Origin: Opitutaceae bacterium
Lineage (GTDB): Bacteria > Verrucomicrobiota > Verrucomicrobiae > Opitutales > Opitutaceae
Assembly (NCBI GenBank): GCA_031266495.1
Contig: JAISAX010000837.1
Coordinates: 1-15,755 of the forward strand
DNA: 15,755 nucleotides
Direction of reading: 5' to 3'
The translations under genes and the position numbers were made by a program. Positions 1 to 5,437 of the stretch are shown piece by piece. Under the pieces are notes generated by a model, which saw nothing but the letters and a program-made list of their open reading frames with translations, was not told where the DNA came from and did no database searches. Numbering within the stretch: the first letter of the stretch is position 1; each line of letters starts with the position of its first letter.

Positions 1-215
1 GCTTCGGGGGTGGCGGCAGGATCGGGGGGGTCGGGCCAGAGGTTGCCGTTGGCGTCGCGCGCGGTCCGGGCCGTGGTCAGCCAGACCGGGAGGGGCACGA
101 TCAGCCGGACGATGCCGGCGGGCGTCGCGGCGCTCACCGCCACGCGGTCGCCTCCGCGGCAGGCCGTCAGCCCCGTGACGTGGTGCAGCTCGATGACGGA
201 CGTCACACTGATCAT
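1..215 (-). CDS. Hypothetical phage protein, N-terminal part, runs off the left edge
   Basis: An open frame of 71 complete codons reads leftward from an ATG at 213-215 and is still open at base 1. It begins MISVTSVIELHHVTGL and has no family I recognise. Its start overlaps the stop of the upstream gene in a 4-nt ATGA arrangement (212-215), so it is very likely translated from the same leftward message by coupling. The position suggests it belongs to the phage's leftward (late or lysogeny-side) operon. The C-terminus and total length cannot be seen. No signal peptide or membrane segment is evident in the visible part, and the last residues are proline/aspartate-rich. Confidence 0.6.
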   Translation of the reverse strand, partial: MISVTSVIELHHVTGLTACRGGDRVAVSAATPAGIVRLIVPLPVWLTTARTARDANGNLWPDPPDPAATPE

Positions 216-628
216 GCGCCGGCTCCTTCCTCGCTGGTATCCAGACCGATATTACATTTGCCCTTGCGGACCAGATTCATGAGGTAGGCCCGATCCTCCT
301 TGTCCAGCGGATCGGACGCGTCGCGAGGGGTGGACTCAAACAGGAGGTGCCCGGTCTCGCCCGGTTTTGACAATACCTCCTCGCCCGGCTGGCCGGTCGG
401 CAACCCAAGGCTCAGCGTGCAGGTGCCGGGATAAAACAGGATGTGTTTCGCCTCCTTGAAGACGACACGCCAGCCGAGGAGTACGCCGTCGTCATCGACT
501 TCCTCCTGGATGCCTGCGACGTGCTCGGGGTTCAGCCACACTCGCGGCGCGGGCGCGGGCTTCCCCTCGCTCCCCGCTCTTGCGGCTTTCGCGGTTTCTG
601 GTAGTGCTTCGGCGGTGACGTCGCTCAT
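212..628 (-). CDS. Hypothetical phage protein (138 aa)
   Basis: This 138-residue leftward gene has no family I can name. The N-terminal 25 residues are Ala/Glu-rich and probably disordered. Residues 27-70 look like a compact beta-rich fold (RVWLNPEHVAGIQ, then GVLLGWRVVF and HILFYPGTCTL). The C-terminal third is charged and helical (LDKEDRAYLMNLVRKGK). There is no membrane segment or signal peptide. It is coupled to the next leftward gene by an ATGA overlap. No good Shine-Dalgarno precedes the ATG; AAGATGG lies about 6 nt upstream. A small structural or accessory role in the leftward phage operon is possible, but nothing in the sequence proves it. Confidence 0.65.
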   Translation of the reverse strand: MSDVTAEALPETAKAARAGSEGKPAPAPRVWLNPEHVAGIQEEVDDDGVLLGWRVVFKEAKHILFYPGTCTLSLGLPTGQPGEEVLSKPGETGHLLFESTPRDASDPLDKEDRAYLMNLVRKGKCNIGLDTSEEGAGA

Positions 629-721
629 GACGCCGCCATCTTGCCAGATCGCTAGCCCGGAATCCCAATCATCGTGCGGATTGTGCGGATTGTGCCTGAT
701 ATTTTGCGGGCCGGGGCCGAT

Positions 722-970
722 TCAGGCAAAATCGCGCATCACCCGCTCGGCAGACGTCCGCCGGAGCCACGCGACGATTTCCGCGGCGAGTTTTTTTCCG
801 CAGCCCTTGATCCGCCAGAAGGGCGAAATGCCGTCCGCGCCCGGATGAGGCCCGGCAAGGGCCGCCAGTTGCGCACGCGTCGTGATGCCGTTGGCGCGCA
901 ACACCTCCGCCGTCCTCACCCACAGCCCCGCAAACTCCCCAGACTCCTCAGGATGCAGCTTGTTGCTCAT
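722..970 (-). CDS. Small helix-hairpin-helix protein resembling RNA polymerase alpha C-terminal domain
   Basis: The protein is 82 aa. Residues 19-38 (RTAEVLRANGITTRAQLAAL) and 52-70 (WRIKGCGKKLAAEIVAWLR) match the two-helix pattern of the RNA polymerase alpha-subunit C-terminal domain. In that domain an 'xLxxxGIxTxxxLxxL' helix pair is followed by a helix-hairpin-helix 'NxGKKSLxEI' loop. Here the loop reads GCGKKLAAEI. In the known family this loop contacts the DNA minor groove. The insert between the halves (about residues 39-50, Gly/Pro-rich) is longer than usual. The gene reads leftward between two other leftward phage genes, with no clear Shine-Dalgarno. The fold is my recognition by eye. 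A generic HhH DNA-binding protein is the main alternative, and a role in redirecting host polymerase is inference. Confidence 0.6.
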   Translation of the reverse strand: MSNKLHPEESGEFAGLWVRTAEVLRANGITTRAQLAALAGPHPGADGISPFWRIKGCGKKLAAEIVAWLRRTSAERVMRDFA

Positions 971-998
971 GTTGGATCGGGTTGTAGTTCGGACTTTG

Positions 999-1610
999 TT
1001 ACTTCCCGCTCAGCAATTCGACCCTCAGTTGTAGCTGCTTCACCCTGCGCTCTTGCTGTTCCACGTCGGTGAGCATTCCTGCCAACACTTTTTTCTCCCT
1101 CTTGCAGTCTGCAGCAAGCTCCCTCGCCCGACCGGGGATTTCACGGCGAAGGGCATCCAGCACTTCCTGCGCCTTCGAGGTGATCAGTTTTCTCCGTGTC
1201 GCACTGGAGACCACGGCGGGCGCGAACCCGCGCTCCTTGGCCCACATCTTGACGCCGCCGGGCCGCGTCCGGAAAAACGCCTTTATCTGGTAGTAGCTCA
1301 GTCCGTAAAACTCCAGGCTTCGGGCTTGGGGCTTGCGAGATCCATTATGGGGGATGAGGGCGCACAGGCTGGCCCCGAAGTGCGCCTTTTTGCGCCACAG
1401 ATCGTAGTAGACATGCTTGAGGTTGTCCTTGGAGAAACCGTGCTCGTCCGCGTGCGCCTCTGCCCACCACTCGAGCGTGGCCGTGCGCGTGCCATGCATG
1501 TACTCCTCCATCTCCAGACAATACGCCAGCCGCCACCGCGCCGTCTCTTGCTCTTTCGTCGTGGCACGCTTCCAGTGCGGACAATCCTCAAGCCTGGTGA
1601 TCGTGGACAT
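999..1610 (-). CDS. Putative phage DNA-binding protein with transposase-like helix-turn-helix and C-terminal coiled coil
   Basis: The protein is 203 aa. Residues 20-80 are helical and contain GFSKDNLKHVYYDLWRK. This resembles the segment GVPAKTVQNRYYAALRGG in the N-terminal DNA-binding part of the transposase encoded at 6325-8304; both read 'G-(F/V)-xxKxx-(L/V)-xxx-YY-x-x-(W/L)-R'. A second helical, basic segment follows (YYQIKAFFRTRPGGVKMWAKERGF). The last 60 residues form a charged heptad-like helix ending in EQQERRVKQLQLRVELL. The size is close to the roughly 200-aa repressor of phage Mu, whose N-terminus is related to MuA. That makes a regulatory role thinkable, but it is inference. It starts 47 nt downstream of the leftward RHH gene's stop, without a clear ribosome binding site. 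Confidence 0.6.
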   Translation of the reverse strand: MSTITRLEDCPHWKRATTKEQETARWRLAYCLEMEEYMHGTRTATLEWWAEAHADEHGFSKDNLKHVYYDLWRKKAHFGASLCALIPHNGSRKPQARSLEFYGLSYYQIKAFFRTRPGGVKMWAKERGFAPAVVSSATRRKLITSKAQEVLDALRREIPGRARELAADCKREKKVLAGMLTDVEQQERRVKQLQLRVELLSGK

Positions 1611-1657
1611 CGTAAAGTCAGTAGTTTATTCTTGGTTACGGATGGGAAAGGGCGGAA

Positions 1658-2050
1658 TCACGATTTGTAAATTTTTTTTGCACCCGGTCCGAGCGCATCT
1701 CCATTGATCGCCGTGACTGCGTTTCCTTTCGCCGAGATCTCGTTGCCGAAAGAGCGGGGGATTCTCCCCGGTTTACGCTTGGTCAATTTCTTGGAGGTTT
1801 GGAACTGGAAGTCTTTTAATTCGGAAGGGATCGTCATCCCTTCGCGCTGTAAGTGTTTTATCAAGCCTTCGCGGGAAAAGTTTCCGGCGACACCATCTTC
1901 AATTCCAAATTTCACCCTCAAGAGGCTCTCGACATAGGCTGATTTGCTTACCCCCAAGGCAGTAGCCACATGGGCCAATGCCGCGTTGATTTTTGGCGCA
2001 AGCGCAAGATTGGACGTTTCCGTCTTGTAGGGAGGCGGTGCGAAATTCAC
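1658..2050 (-). CDS. Ribbon-helix-helix-like regulator, candidate lysogeny-switch repressor
   Basis: This 130-aa gene starts with GTG at 2050, the only initiator codon at the 5' end of the frame. Residues 10-48 (TSNLALAPKINAALAHVATA then GVSKSAYVESLLRVKFG) have the beta-strand/helix/helix spacing of a CopG/Arc-type ribbon-helix-helix protein. The C-terminal half is basic (TSKKLTKRKPGRIPRS) and probably unstructured. It is the first leftward gene and shares the 81-bp control region with the rightward RHH gene at 2132. In temperate phages such divergent pairs form the lysogeny switch, so a repressor or antirepressor role is likely but inferred. Base composition here is more AT-rich than in the surrounding phage genes. 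No Shine-Dalgarno is visible. Confidence 0.65.
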   Translation of the reverse strand: MNFAPPPYKTETSNLALAPKINAALAHVATALGVSKSAYVESLLRVKFGIEDGVAGNFSREGLIKHLQREGMTIPSELKDFQFQTSKKLTKRKPGRIPRSFGNEISAKGNAVTAINGDALGPGAKKIYKS

Positions 2051-2131
2051 GGGGGACTTTATTTGCGCAATTTTTCATGGGGCAATTTTTTTGTTGAATT
2101 GCGCGATTAAATCGCGTGTTATAATTGCACG
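2051..2131. promoter_or_regulatory. Divergent control region with palindromic operator and likely leaderless rightward promoter
   Basis: This AT-rich gap separates the leftward GTG (2050) from the rightward ATG (2132). A perfect TATAAT lies at 2120-2125, which would place the rightward transcript start within a base or two of the ATG, giving a leaderless message. A possible -35 is TTGAAT (2094-2099, 20-bp spacer) or TTGCGC (2099-2104, 15-bp spacer); neither is strong. A perfect 15-bp palindrome, CGCGATTAAATCGCG, occupies 2102-2116 beside the -10 box. GCGCAATT (2065-2072) and AATTGCGC (2097-2104) form a wider inverted pair, and GCAATTTTT occurs twice. Leftward, TTGCCC and TAAAGT with an 18-bp spacer is a weak candidate. 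The operator role is inferred. Confidence 0.65.
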
Positions 2132-2323
2132 ATGAAAAAACTTGGACGCCCACCAACCGGAAAAACGCGCCGCCCGGTGAACCTGAATCTCCCGCCGGCG
2201 CTCCATCTGCACATTCGCCGTGCGGCATTCGATGCCGGCATTTCGATGAGTCGGCTAGCAGAGATCGCTCTCACCGAGAGCCCGCGAATCAACGGAAGGC
2301 TTAATAAGAAGGAGGCGGCATGA
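2132..2323 (+). CDS. Small ribbon-helix-helix DNA-binding protein, first early gene
   Basis: The protein is 63 aa. A basic N-terminus (KKLGRPPTGKTRR) leads into PVNLNLPPALHLHIRRAAF and then GISMSRLAEIALTES. This is the strand-helix-helix layout of Arc/CopG-type ribbon-helix-helix proteins. The start ATG lies 7 bp after a perfect TATAAT and has no Shine-Dalgarno, so translation is probably leaderless. It heads a run of four overlapping genes and faces another RHH-like gene on the other strand. This is the position occupied by cro/ner-type regulators in temperate phages. Autoregulation through the 2102-2116 palindrome is plausible but not shown. Confidence 0.75.
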   Translation: MKKLGRPPTGKTRRPVNLNLPPALHLHIRRAAFDAGISMSRLAEIALTESPRINGRLNKKEAA

Positions 2324-2691
2324 GAACAAAATCGGTGACGCTGAAATTGTCTGTTCCGGTGCTGGAAGACGCCAGGGAGTTTGCCGCCGAGCTGGGGCAG
2401 AGCCTTGACACATTCGTCGATGACGCGGTGACGGCGCATCTGGTGGACCAGTTCGACAACCCCGGGCACATGCTCCAGGCGAGCACCCGCACCCTCCGGG
2501 CCATCAGGGACTCCGCGTGCTACGCCGCCGAGTCGATCGAGCAGGTCCACAAGGGCATTTCCCGCCGGACCAGGGCGGCGCAGCCTCTCTATTACGCGCT
2601 CTGGTCGTGCCTGGACAGGCTCAACGAAATATCCCGGGCCGCCAGCGACGAACTCAACCGGCGGCGCAAGCTGCGGAAGGAGGCAGCGTGA
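2320..2691 (+). CDS. RHH-domain early phage protein with helical C-terminus
   Basis: The protein is 123 aa. Residues 4-42 (SVTLKLSVPVLEDAREFAAE followed by GQSLDTFVDDAVTAHL) look like a second ribbon-helix-helix N-terminus. Residues 50-120 form long amphipathic helices and end in a basic tail (NRRRKLRKEAA). The ATG overlaps the preceding stop (ATGA, 2320-2323), and a strong GGAGG precedes it by about 5 nt, so it is clearly in the same operon. A DNA-binding regulatory or accessory role is likely. The C-terminal domain is unknown to me. The RHH call is weaker than for the 63-aa neighbour because the second helix is less conserved. Confidence 0.7.
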   Translation: MRTKSVTLKLSVPVLEDAREFAAELGQSLDTFVDDAVTAHLVDQFDNPGHMLQASTRTLRAIRDSACYAAESIEQVHKGISRRTRAAQPLYYALWSCLDRLNEISRAASDELNRRRKLRKEAA

Positions 2692-2936
2692 GCGAGGCCA
2701 AGCACACGGACGAGCCGATCATCCCGAGGACGGCGCGCGAGATGCGCATCGCCCTGGACTCCAGCAGGAGGGAACTCGTCACCCTGCAGCACTTCGGCGA
2801 GCTGCTCGCCGCCCACCTGTCCTTACTGGAGATGCTGAAGCCGGCGATGGAGGCTTTTGAGGCGGCGCGCCGGCCGGCCGGACAACCGAAGGACTCACCC
2901 GCTCGCAAGGACGGCGAGGGAAAGGAGGGCGTATGA
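2688..2936 (+). CDS. Small hypothetical early phage protein (82 aa), GTG start
   Basis: The start is GTG at 2688, which overlaps the preceding TGA (GTGA) and has AGGAGG about 5 nt upstream. This fits far better than any upstream ATG in the frame, which would lie deep inside the previous gene. The 82-residue product is mostly helical (RTAREMRIALDSSRRELVTL, then LLAAHLSLLEMLKPAMEAFE), with a charged Pro/Lys/Glu-rich tail. This suggests a small coiled-coil or oligomerising protein. No family is recognised. It is coupled on both sides by 4-nt overlaps, so it is expressed with the RHH genes. Confidence 0.7.
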   Translation: MSEAKHTDEPIIPRTAREMRIALDSSRRELVTLQHFGELLAAHLSLLEMLKPAMEAFEAARRPAGQPKDSPARKDGEGKEGV

Positions 2937-3145
2937 AGATCAAGGAGACCGAAGCCCTGTTCCGCCGGTGGAGCGCCCTGCCGTTCGGGCATCGCGAGAT
3001 GGCGTTCGTCAAGACTTACGGGGCGCTGCAGGGGCGGCTCGGGGTGAACCGGGCCACCAGCATTTACGAATTTTTCCAGGAGCTGGATGTCAATGTGACC
3101 GCCGCCGAACGTATCCAGCGTGCCAATACTGGAGGGGAAAAATGA
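2933..3145 (+). CDS. Small hypothetical early phage protein (70 aa)
   Basis: This 70-residue helical protein starts MKIKETEALFRRWSALPFG and is coupled to the upstream gene by an ATGA overlap, with AAAGGAGG upstream. The central segment (FVKTYGALQGRLGVNRATSI) could include a helix-turn-helix-like pair, but I cannot assign a family. Its stop TGA is itself part of another ATGA (3142-3145) preceded by GGAGGGG. That would start a further rightward frame which immediately runs antisense to the leftward gene at 3156-3857. I treat that frame as non-genuine and this gene as the last of the first early cluster. Confidence 0.65.
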   Translation: MKIKETEALFRRWSALPFGHREMAFVKTYGALQGRLGVNRATSIYEFFQELDVNVTAAERIQRANTGGEK

Positions 3146-3155
3146 GCCGGTCCAC

Positions 3156-3857
3156 TTATGTTTTTTTAGCCACGACGGTGGCTTCTTTGATTTTAAAAAA
3201 CCCGTTGCTGGCTGTATCAATCACGCCGGTGATGACGACGGGGGCATCCTTGCGCAGCGAGAGCAGTGAGGGATCCACGCGTGCGCAATCGCAGTGCGCA
3301 TCCGCGACATCACCGGCAATCGTCACAAAAATCGAGTACACGTCGCGGTACTTGCTTACGGACTGGAGGTTTCCTTCCCATTGCACGGGGAGGCCTTTGT
3401 ATTGTGCCTCGAGTGCATCAGCGAGCACGGGGGATGCGTTGCGCAGCGCGTCACAGATCTCCTCGGGGCTGACAGGGGTGGAGGGCTGGGTGGGCAAGGC
3501 ATGTATGTTCGTCGTTTTTCTGTCGGGGGTGTTCTGGCTGGGGCAGTCGTTGGGCTGGATTTTCGAGCGGAGGGGAACGCGGTCGCAGGCGAGGCTTTGG
3601 GTGATATTGCACGTCATTCCGGTGTCCTGCGCGTTGTCGCTGGTGGCCGATGTGGACGAGTTGATCCATCTGCGGACGAGTACACCGCACGCCAGTCCGA
3701 ATCCGGTCACAACCCCGATGCCCCAGGATAGACAGGAAAACCACGGGGGAAGTTTGCCCGTGATCGCGAGGAGACTGCCAACAAGTCCAGAAATGCAGAC
3801 GAACACAGCAAAAGCGTCTGCGAGGAATCGAAGGGTGGAATGGGCGTGGCTCCGCAT
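3156..3857 (-). CDS. Membrane-anchored protein with C-terminal OB-fold-like domain; moron candidate
   Basis: The leftward gene encodes 233 aa from the ATG at 3855-3857. Residues about 10-32 and 38-60 are two hydrophobic helices (FAVFVCISGLVGSLLAI; WGIGVVTGFGLACGVLV). A linker of about 60 polar residues follows. Residues 120-230 resemble the OB-fold 'tRNA_anti-like' family, with ALEAQYKGLPVQWEGNL, then a Cys pair in HCDCARV, and LRKDAPVVITGVI near the end. Such proteins bind nucleic acid or ligands, but the function here is unknown. It is the only leftward gene within the rightward early region, abuts the early cluster by 10 bp and is less GC-rich. This is the signature of an independently expressed phage 'moron'. 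The upstream part of the open frame (to 4265) overlaps the next gene and is not used. Confidence 0.75.
   Translation of the reverse strand: MRSHAHSTLRFLADAFAVFVCISGLVGSLLAITGKLPPWFSCLSWGIGVVTGFGLACGVLVRRWINSSTSATSDNAQDTGMTCNITQSLACDRVPLRSKIQPNDCPSQNTPDRKTTNIHALPTQPSTPVSPEEICDALRNASPVLADALEAQYKGLPVQWEGNLQSVSKYRDVYSIFVTIAGDVADAHCDCARVDPSLLSLRKDAPVVITGVIDTASNGFFKIKEATVVAKKT
3168..3195 (+). terminator. Possible rho-independent terminator for the first early cluster
   Basis: AGCCAC (3168-3173) and GTGGCT (3178-3183) form a perfect 6-bp stem with a 4-nt loop. In the rightward sense this is followed by TTCTTTGATTTT. It lies 23 bp after the stop of the 70-aa gene and inside the 3' end of the opposing gene. 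That position would end rightward transcription before it runs antisense. The stem is short and the U tract is interrupted, so this is tentative. Confidence 0.35.
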
Positions 3858-3968
3858 AATGGCGATGATCTTCGCCCTGATCGGCGCTTTGACAAGATTG
3901 GGGATGTTGCGGGCGGACGTGCTGGCCCAGTCCCTCTCTACGCGTGGGAGGGACGGAGACTGAATCCC

Positions 3969-4343
3969 ATGCCTGCCGAGCGTCACAATCCAGACCAGTT
4001 GAGCCTGCCCTTCCGCATCCCGGCGAAGGAGTGGTTTGGGCCGCGCGAGGCGGGCGTGGTGCTGGGTCTCTCCGAGAGGATGATCGAGAAGCTCTATGAC
4101 CAGGGGGCGTTGTCCGGGCATTCGCACAATGCGGGCGAGGGGAAGCGGATGACGATGCGCATCCCGCGTGCGTGGCTGGTGGCCTACGCGATCCGGACCG
4201 CCGAGTATGATGACGCGTCGTTGCTCGACGCCTACCTCGACGCCCTCCGCCACTTGCCTCCCCATGCCTTGCTGCGCGTGGCCGAGGCCGCACGGCGGCT
4301 TTCCCTCTCCCCCGCCCCTTCCCCCGCAATTTCCCGTCAGTAA
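3969..4343 (+). CDS. Helix-turn-helix (excisionase/MerR-like) DNA-binding protein
   Basis: The product is 124 aa from ATG 3969. The frame is open further upstream, but that part is antisense to the moron's 5' end, and ACGGAG lies upstream of this ATG at a long distance (about 10-13 nt). Residues 19-60 (EWFGPREAGVVLGLSERMIE then KLYDQGALSGH) match the 'x-x-x-EAAxxLGxSxRxIxxLxxxGxLxxx' pattern of excisionase or MerR-type winged helix-turn-helix proteins. The following MRIPRAWLVAYAI supplies the usual wing and continuing strand. The C-terminus is Ala/Pro-rich. A regulator or transposition accessory factor is likely. Its divergent neighbour is the moron, so the promoter for the second early cluster may lie in 3858-3968, although no strong -10 is visible there. 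Confidence 0.7.
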   Translation: MPAERHNPDQLSLPFRIPAKEWFGPREAGVVLGLSERMIEKLYDQGALSGHSHNAGEGKRMTMRIPRAWLVAYAIRTAEYDDASLLDAYLDALRHLPPHALLRVAEAARRLSLSPAPSPAISRQ

Positions 4344-4369
4344 CCAGAACCCAACAAAAGGAATATGTC

Positions 4370-4996
4370 ATGATAAACGAATACATCAAGGTAACAGATC
4401 GCGCGGAATTCGCGCGTATCATCAAGAAGGCACGCAAACTCCTGATCGGATTTTTCTCCGTTGATCGCGACGACGAGGGCCACAATGCCCGCGGCCTCAT
4501 CCACCTGCCAGCCAAGGCTGCCATCGAGGCGGTGATGCGAGGCAGCTACGACGGGTTTGCCTGGGAGACCGACGATAAGGGCACGGCCTGGCTGCGCGAC
4601 TACCTCGCTCCCAGGGAGGTGCGCATGGCGCGCAAGATCGATTTGCTGGTGCGAAGCAAGGGCCGTGATGTCGCCCTCCTGTCGCAGATCATGGTCGGCG
4701 TCCACAATGCCGACTTTCGCAAGGAGGTCATCGAGCGCATCGCCAGGCGCGATGCCGAGATCGCCGCTCTCTCCGCCACCTTGGACCACTACGCCGACAC
4801 CCTTTCCCGGAGCGAGGCTCCGGGCTGCGTCCCACAACAAACACCGCCACAGCTCCCCGCCCGCGAGGGCGGGGTGACTGGCGAGGCCGGCCTCGTGATC
4901 GAGCACGGCACAGCCGGCCCGCGCGACAAGGCGGTGATAGAGCGCAACCACGACATCATTCCCGACGGCCCCACCGAGATCTACTCCGCCGCCTGA
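4370..4996 (+). CDS. Hypothetical early phage protein (208 aa)
   Basis: The gene starts at ATG 4370 after AAAAGGA, a good ribosome binding site. Residues 1-100 are a mixed alpha/beta region (FARIIKKARKLLIGFFSV; GLIHLPAKAAIEAVMRG; WLRDYLAPREVRMARKIDLL) that I cannot assign. Residues 120-150 form a charged helix. The tail is Pro/Gln-rich and then contains GLVIEHGTAGPRDKAV, which oddly resembles the EHATAHLPD segment of the transposase downstream. No membrane segments or signal peptide are present. Its 27-nt upstream leader shares an exact 11-mer (AACCAGAACCC) with the leader of the B-like gene. The next rightward start follows 2 nt after its stop. Confidence 0.7.
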   Translation: MINEYIKVTDRAEFARIIKKARKLLIGFFSVDRDDEGHNARGLIHLPAKAAIEAVMRGSYDGFAWETDDKGTAWLRDYLAPREVRMARKIDLLVRSKGRDVALLSQIMVGVHNADFRKEVIERIARRDAEIAALSATLDHYADTLSRSEAPGCVPQQTPPQLPAREGGVTGEAGLVIEHGTAGPRDKAVIERNHDIIPDGPTEIYSAA

Positions 4997-4998
4997 TC

Positions 4999-5412
4999 AT
5001 GTATCCCAACCATGCCATCGCAGTGCTGCTCGCCGGTGTAAAAGCCGAGCATGCGCGCCTCAATCGCTCGCTGGATCACGAGGCGCGGCAGCAGGTGCTG
5101 CCCGTGTTGTGCAGGGCGGTGGAGGCACTGTCCGAAGCAGCAGTGCATCTACGGTTTCACGAACGGCGCGCAAGGACGGAGACATCTCGTCGAGCCGCCC
5201 TCGCAGTTCTGCATGGGAGATCATCCCCGCAAACACCCGATCATCCATCCGCGCCATTTGCGACTCCAGATGCCGCGTCGCCGTCTGCAGTGAGGCCAGG
5301 GCGGACCCGGTCTCGCACCGCCAGTCGCGTATCTGCTGCTCCAGTTCATCCAGCCGTTGCTCCAGTCGTCGGTCATCCATCCTCCGATGCCAACACCCCT
5401 CCCGTTTCCTGA
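4999..5412 (+). CDS. Hypothetical early protein (137 aa); C-terminal half doubtful
   Basis: ATG 4999 follows the previous stop by 2 nt, which supports an operon gene. Residues 1-60 are helical and plausible (AIAVLLAGVKAEHARLNRSL; EALSEAAVHLRFHERRAR) with GC-rich third positions. From about residue 60 the sequence turns into a Pro/Ser/Ala/Thr-rich string, with third-position composition unlike the neighbours. In the same stretch the opposite strand carries a well-behaved helical frame (5060-5380). Either this gene has a disordered tail, or its genuine 3' part has been replaced by leftward coding sequence. No family is recognised. Confidence 0.45.
   Translation: MYPNHAIAVLLAGVKAEHARLNRSLDHEARQQVLPVLCRAVEALSEAAVHLRFHERRARTETSRRAALAVLHGRSSPQTPDHPSAPFATPDAASPSAVRPGRTRSRTASRVSAAPVHPAVAPVVGHPSSDANTPPVS
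5060..5380 (-). CDS. Antisense coding-looking frame, coiled-coil protein (106 aa)
   Basis: Read leftward from ATG 5380, the frame gives DDRRLEQRLDELEQQIRDW, then SLQTATRHLESQMARMDD and RGRLDEMSPSLRAVRETVDAL. This is a convincing heptad-like, charged coiled coil with GC-rich third codon positions. The last 20 residues, which overlap the better part of the opposing gene, are Pro/Ala-rich. GGAGG sits directly against the ATG with no spacer, which is unfavourable; a GTG at 5416 preceded by AAAAAGG is the alternative start (118 aa). It would be a second leftward gene embedded in the early region. I cannot prove that it is expressed. Confidence 0.4.
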   Translation of the reverse strand: MDDRRLEQRLDELEQQIRDWRCETGSALASLQTATRHLESQMARMDDRVFAGMISHAELRGRLDEMSPSLRAVRETVDALLLRTVPPPPCTTRAAPAAAPRDPASD

Positions 5413-5437
5413 CCACCCTTTTTCACCCGCTTTAATC

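Noticed and set aside
2857..3963. Long rightward open frame (over 360 codons), with a good start at 3142
   Set aside because: Downstream of 3150 it is antisense to the leftward membrane/OB-fold gene, which has clear membrane helices and a coherent domain. The rightward product is compositionally odd (Ser/Thr/Arg-rich). I keep only the orphan start as an observation.
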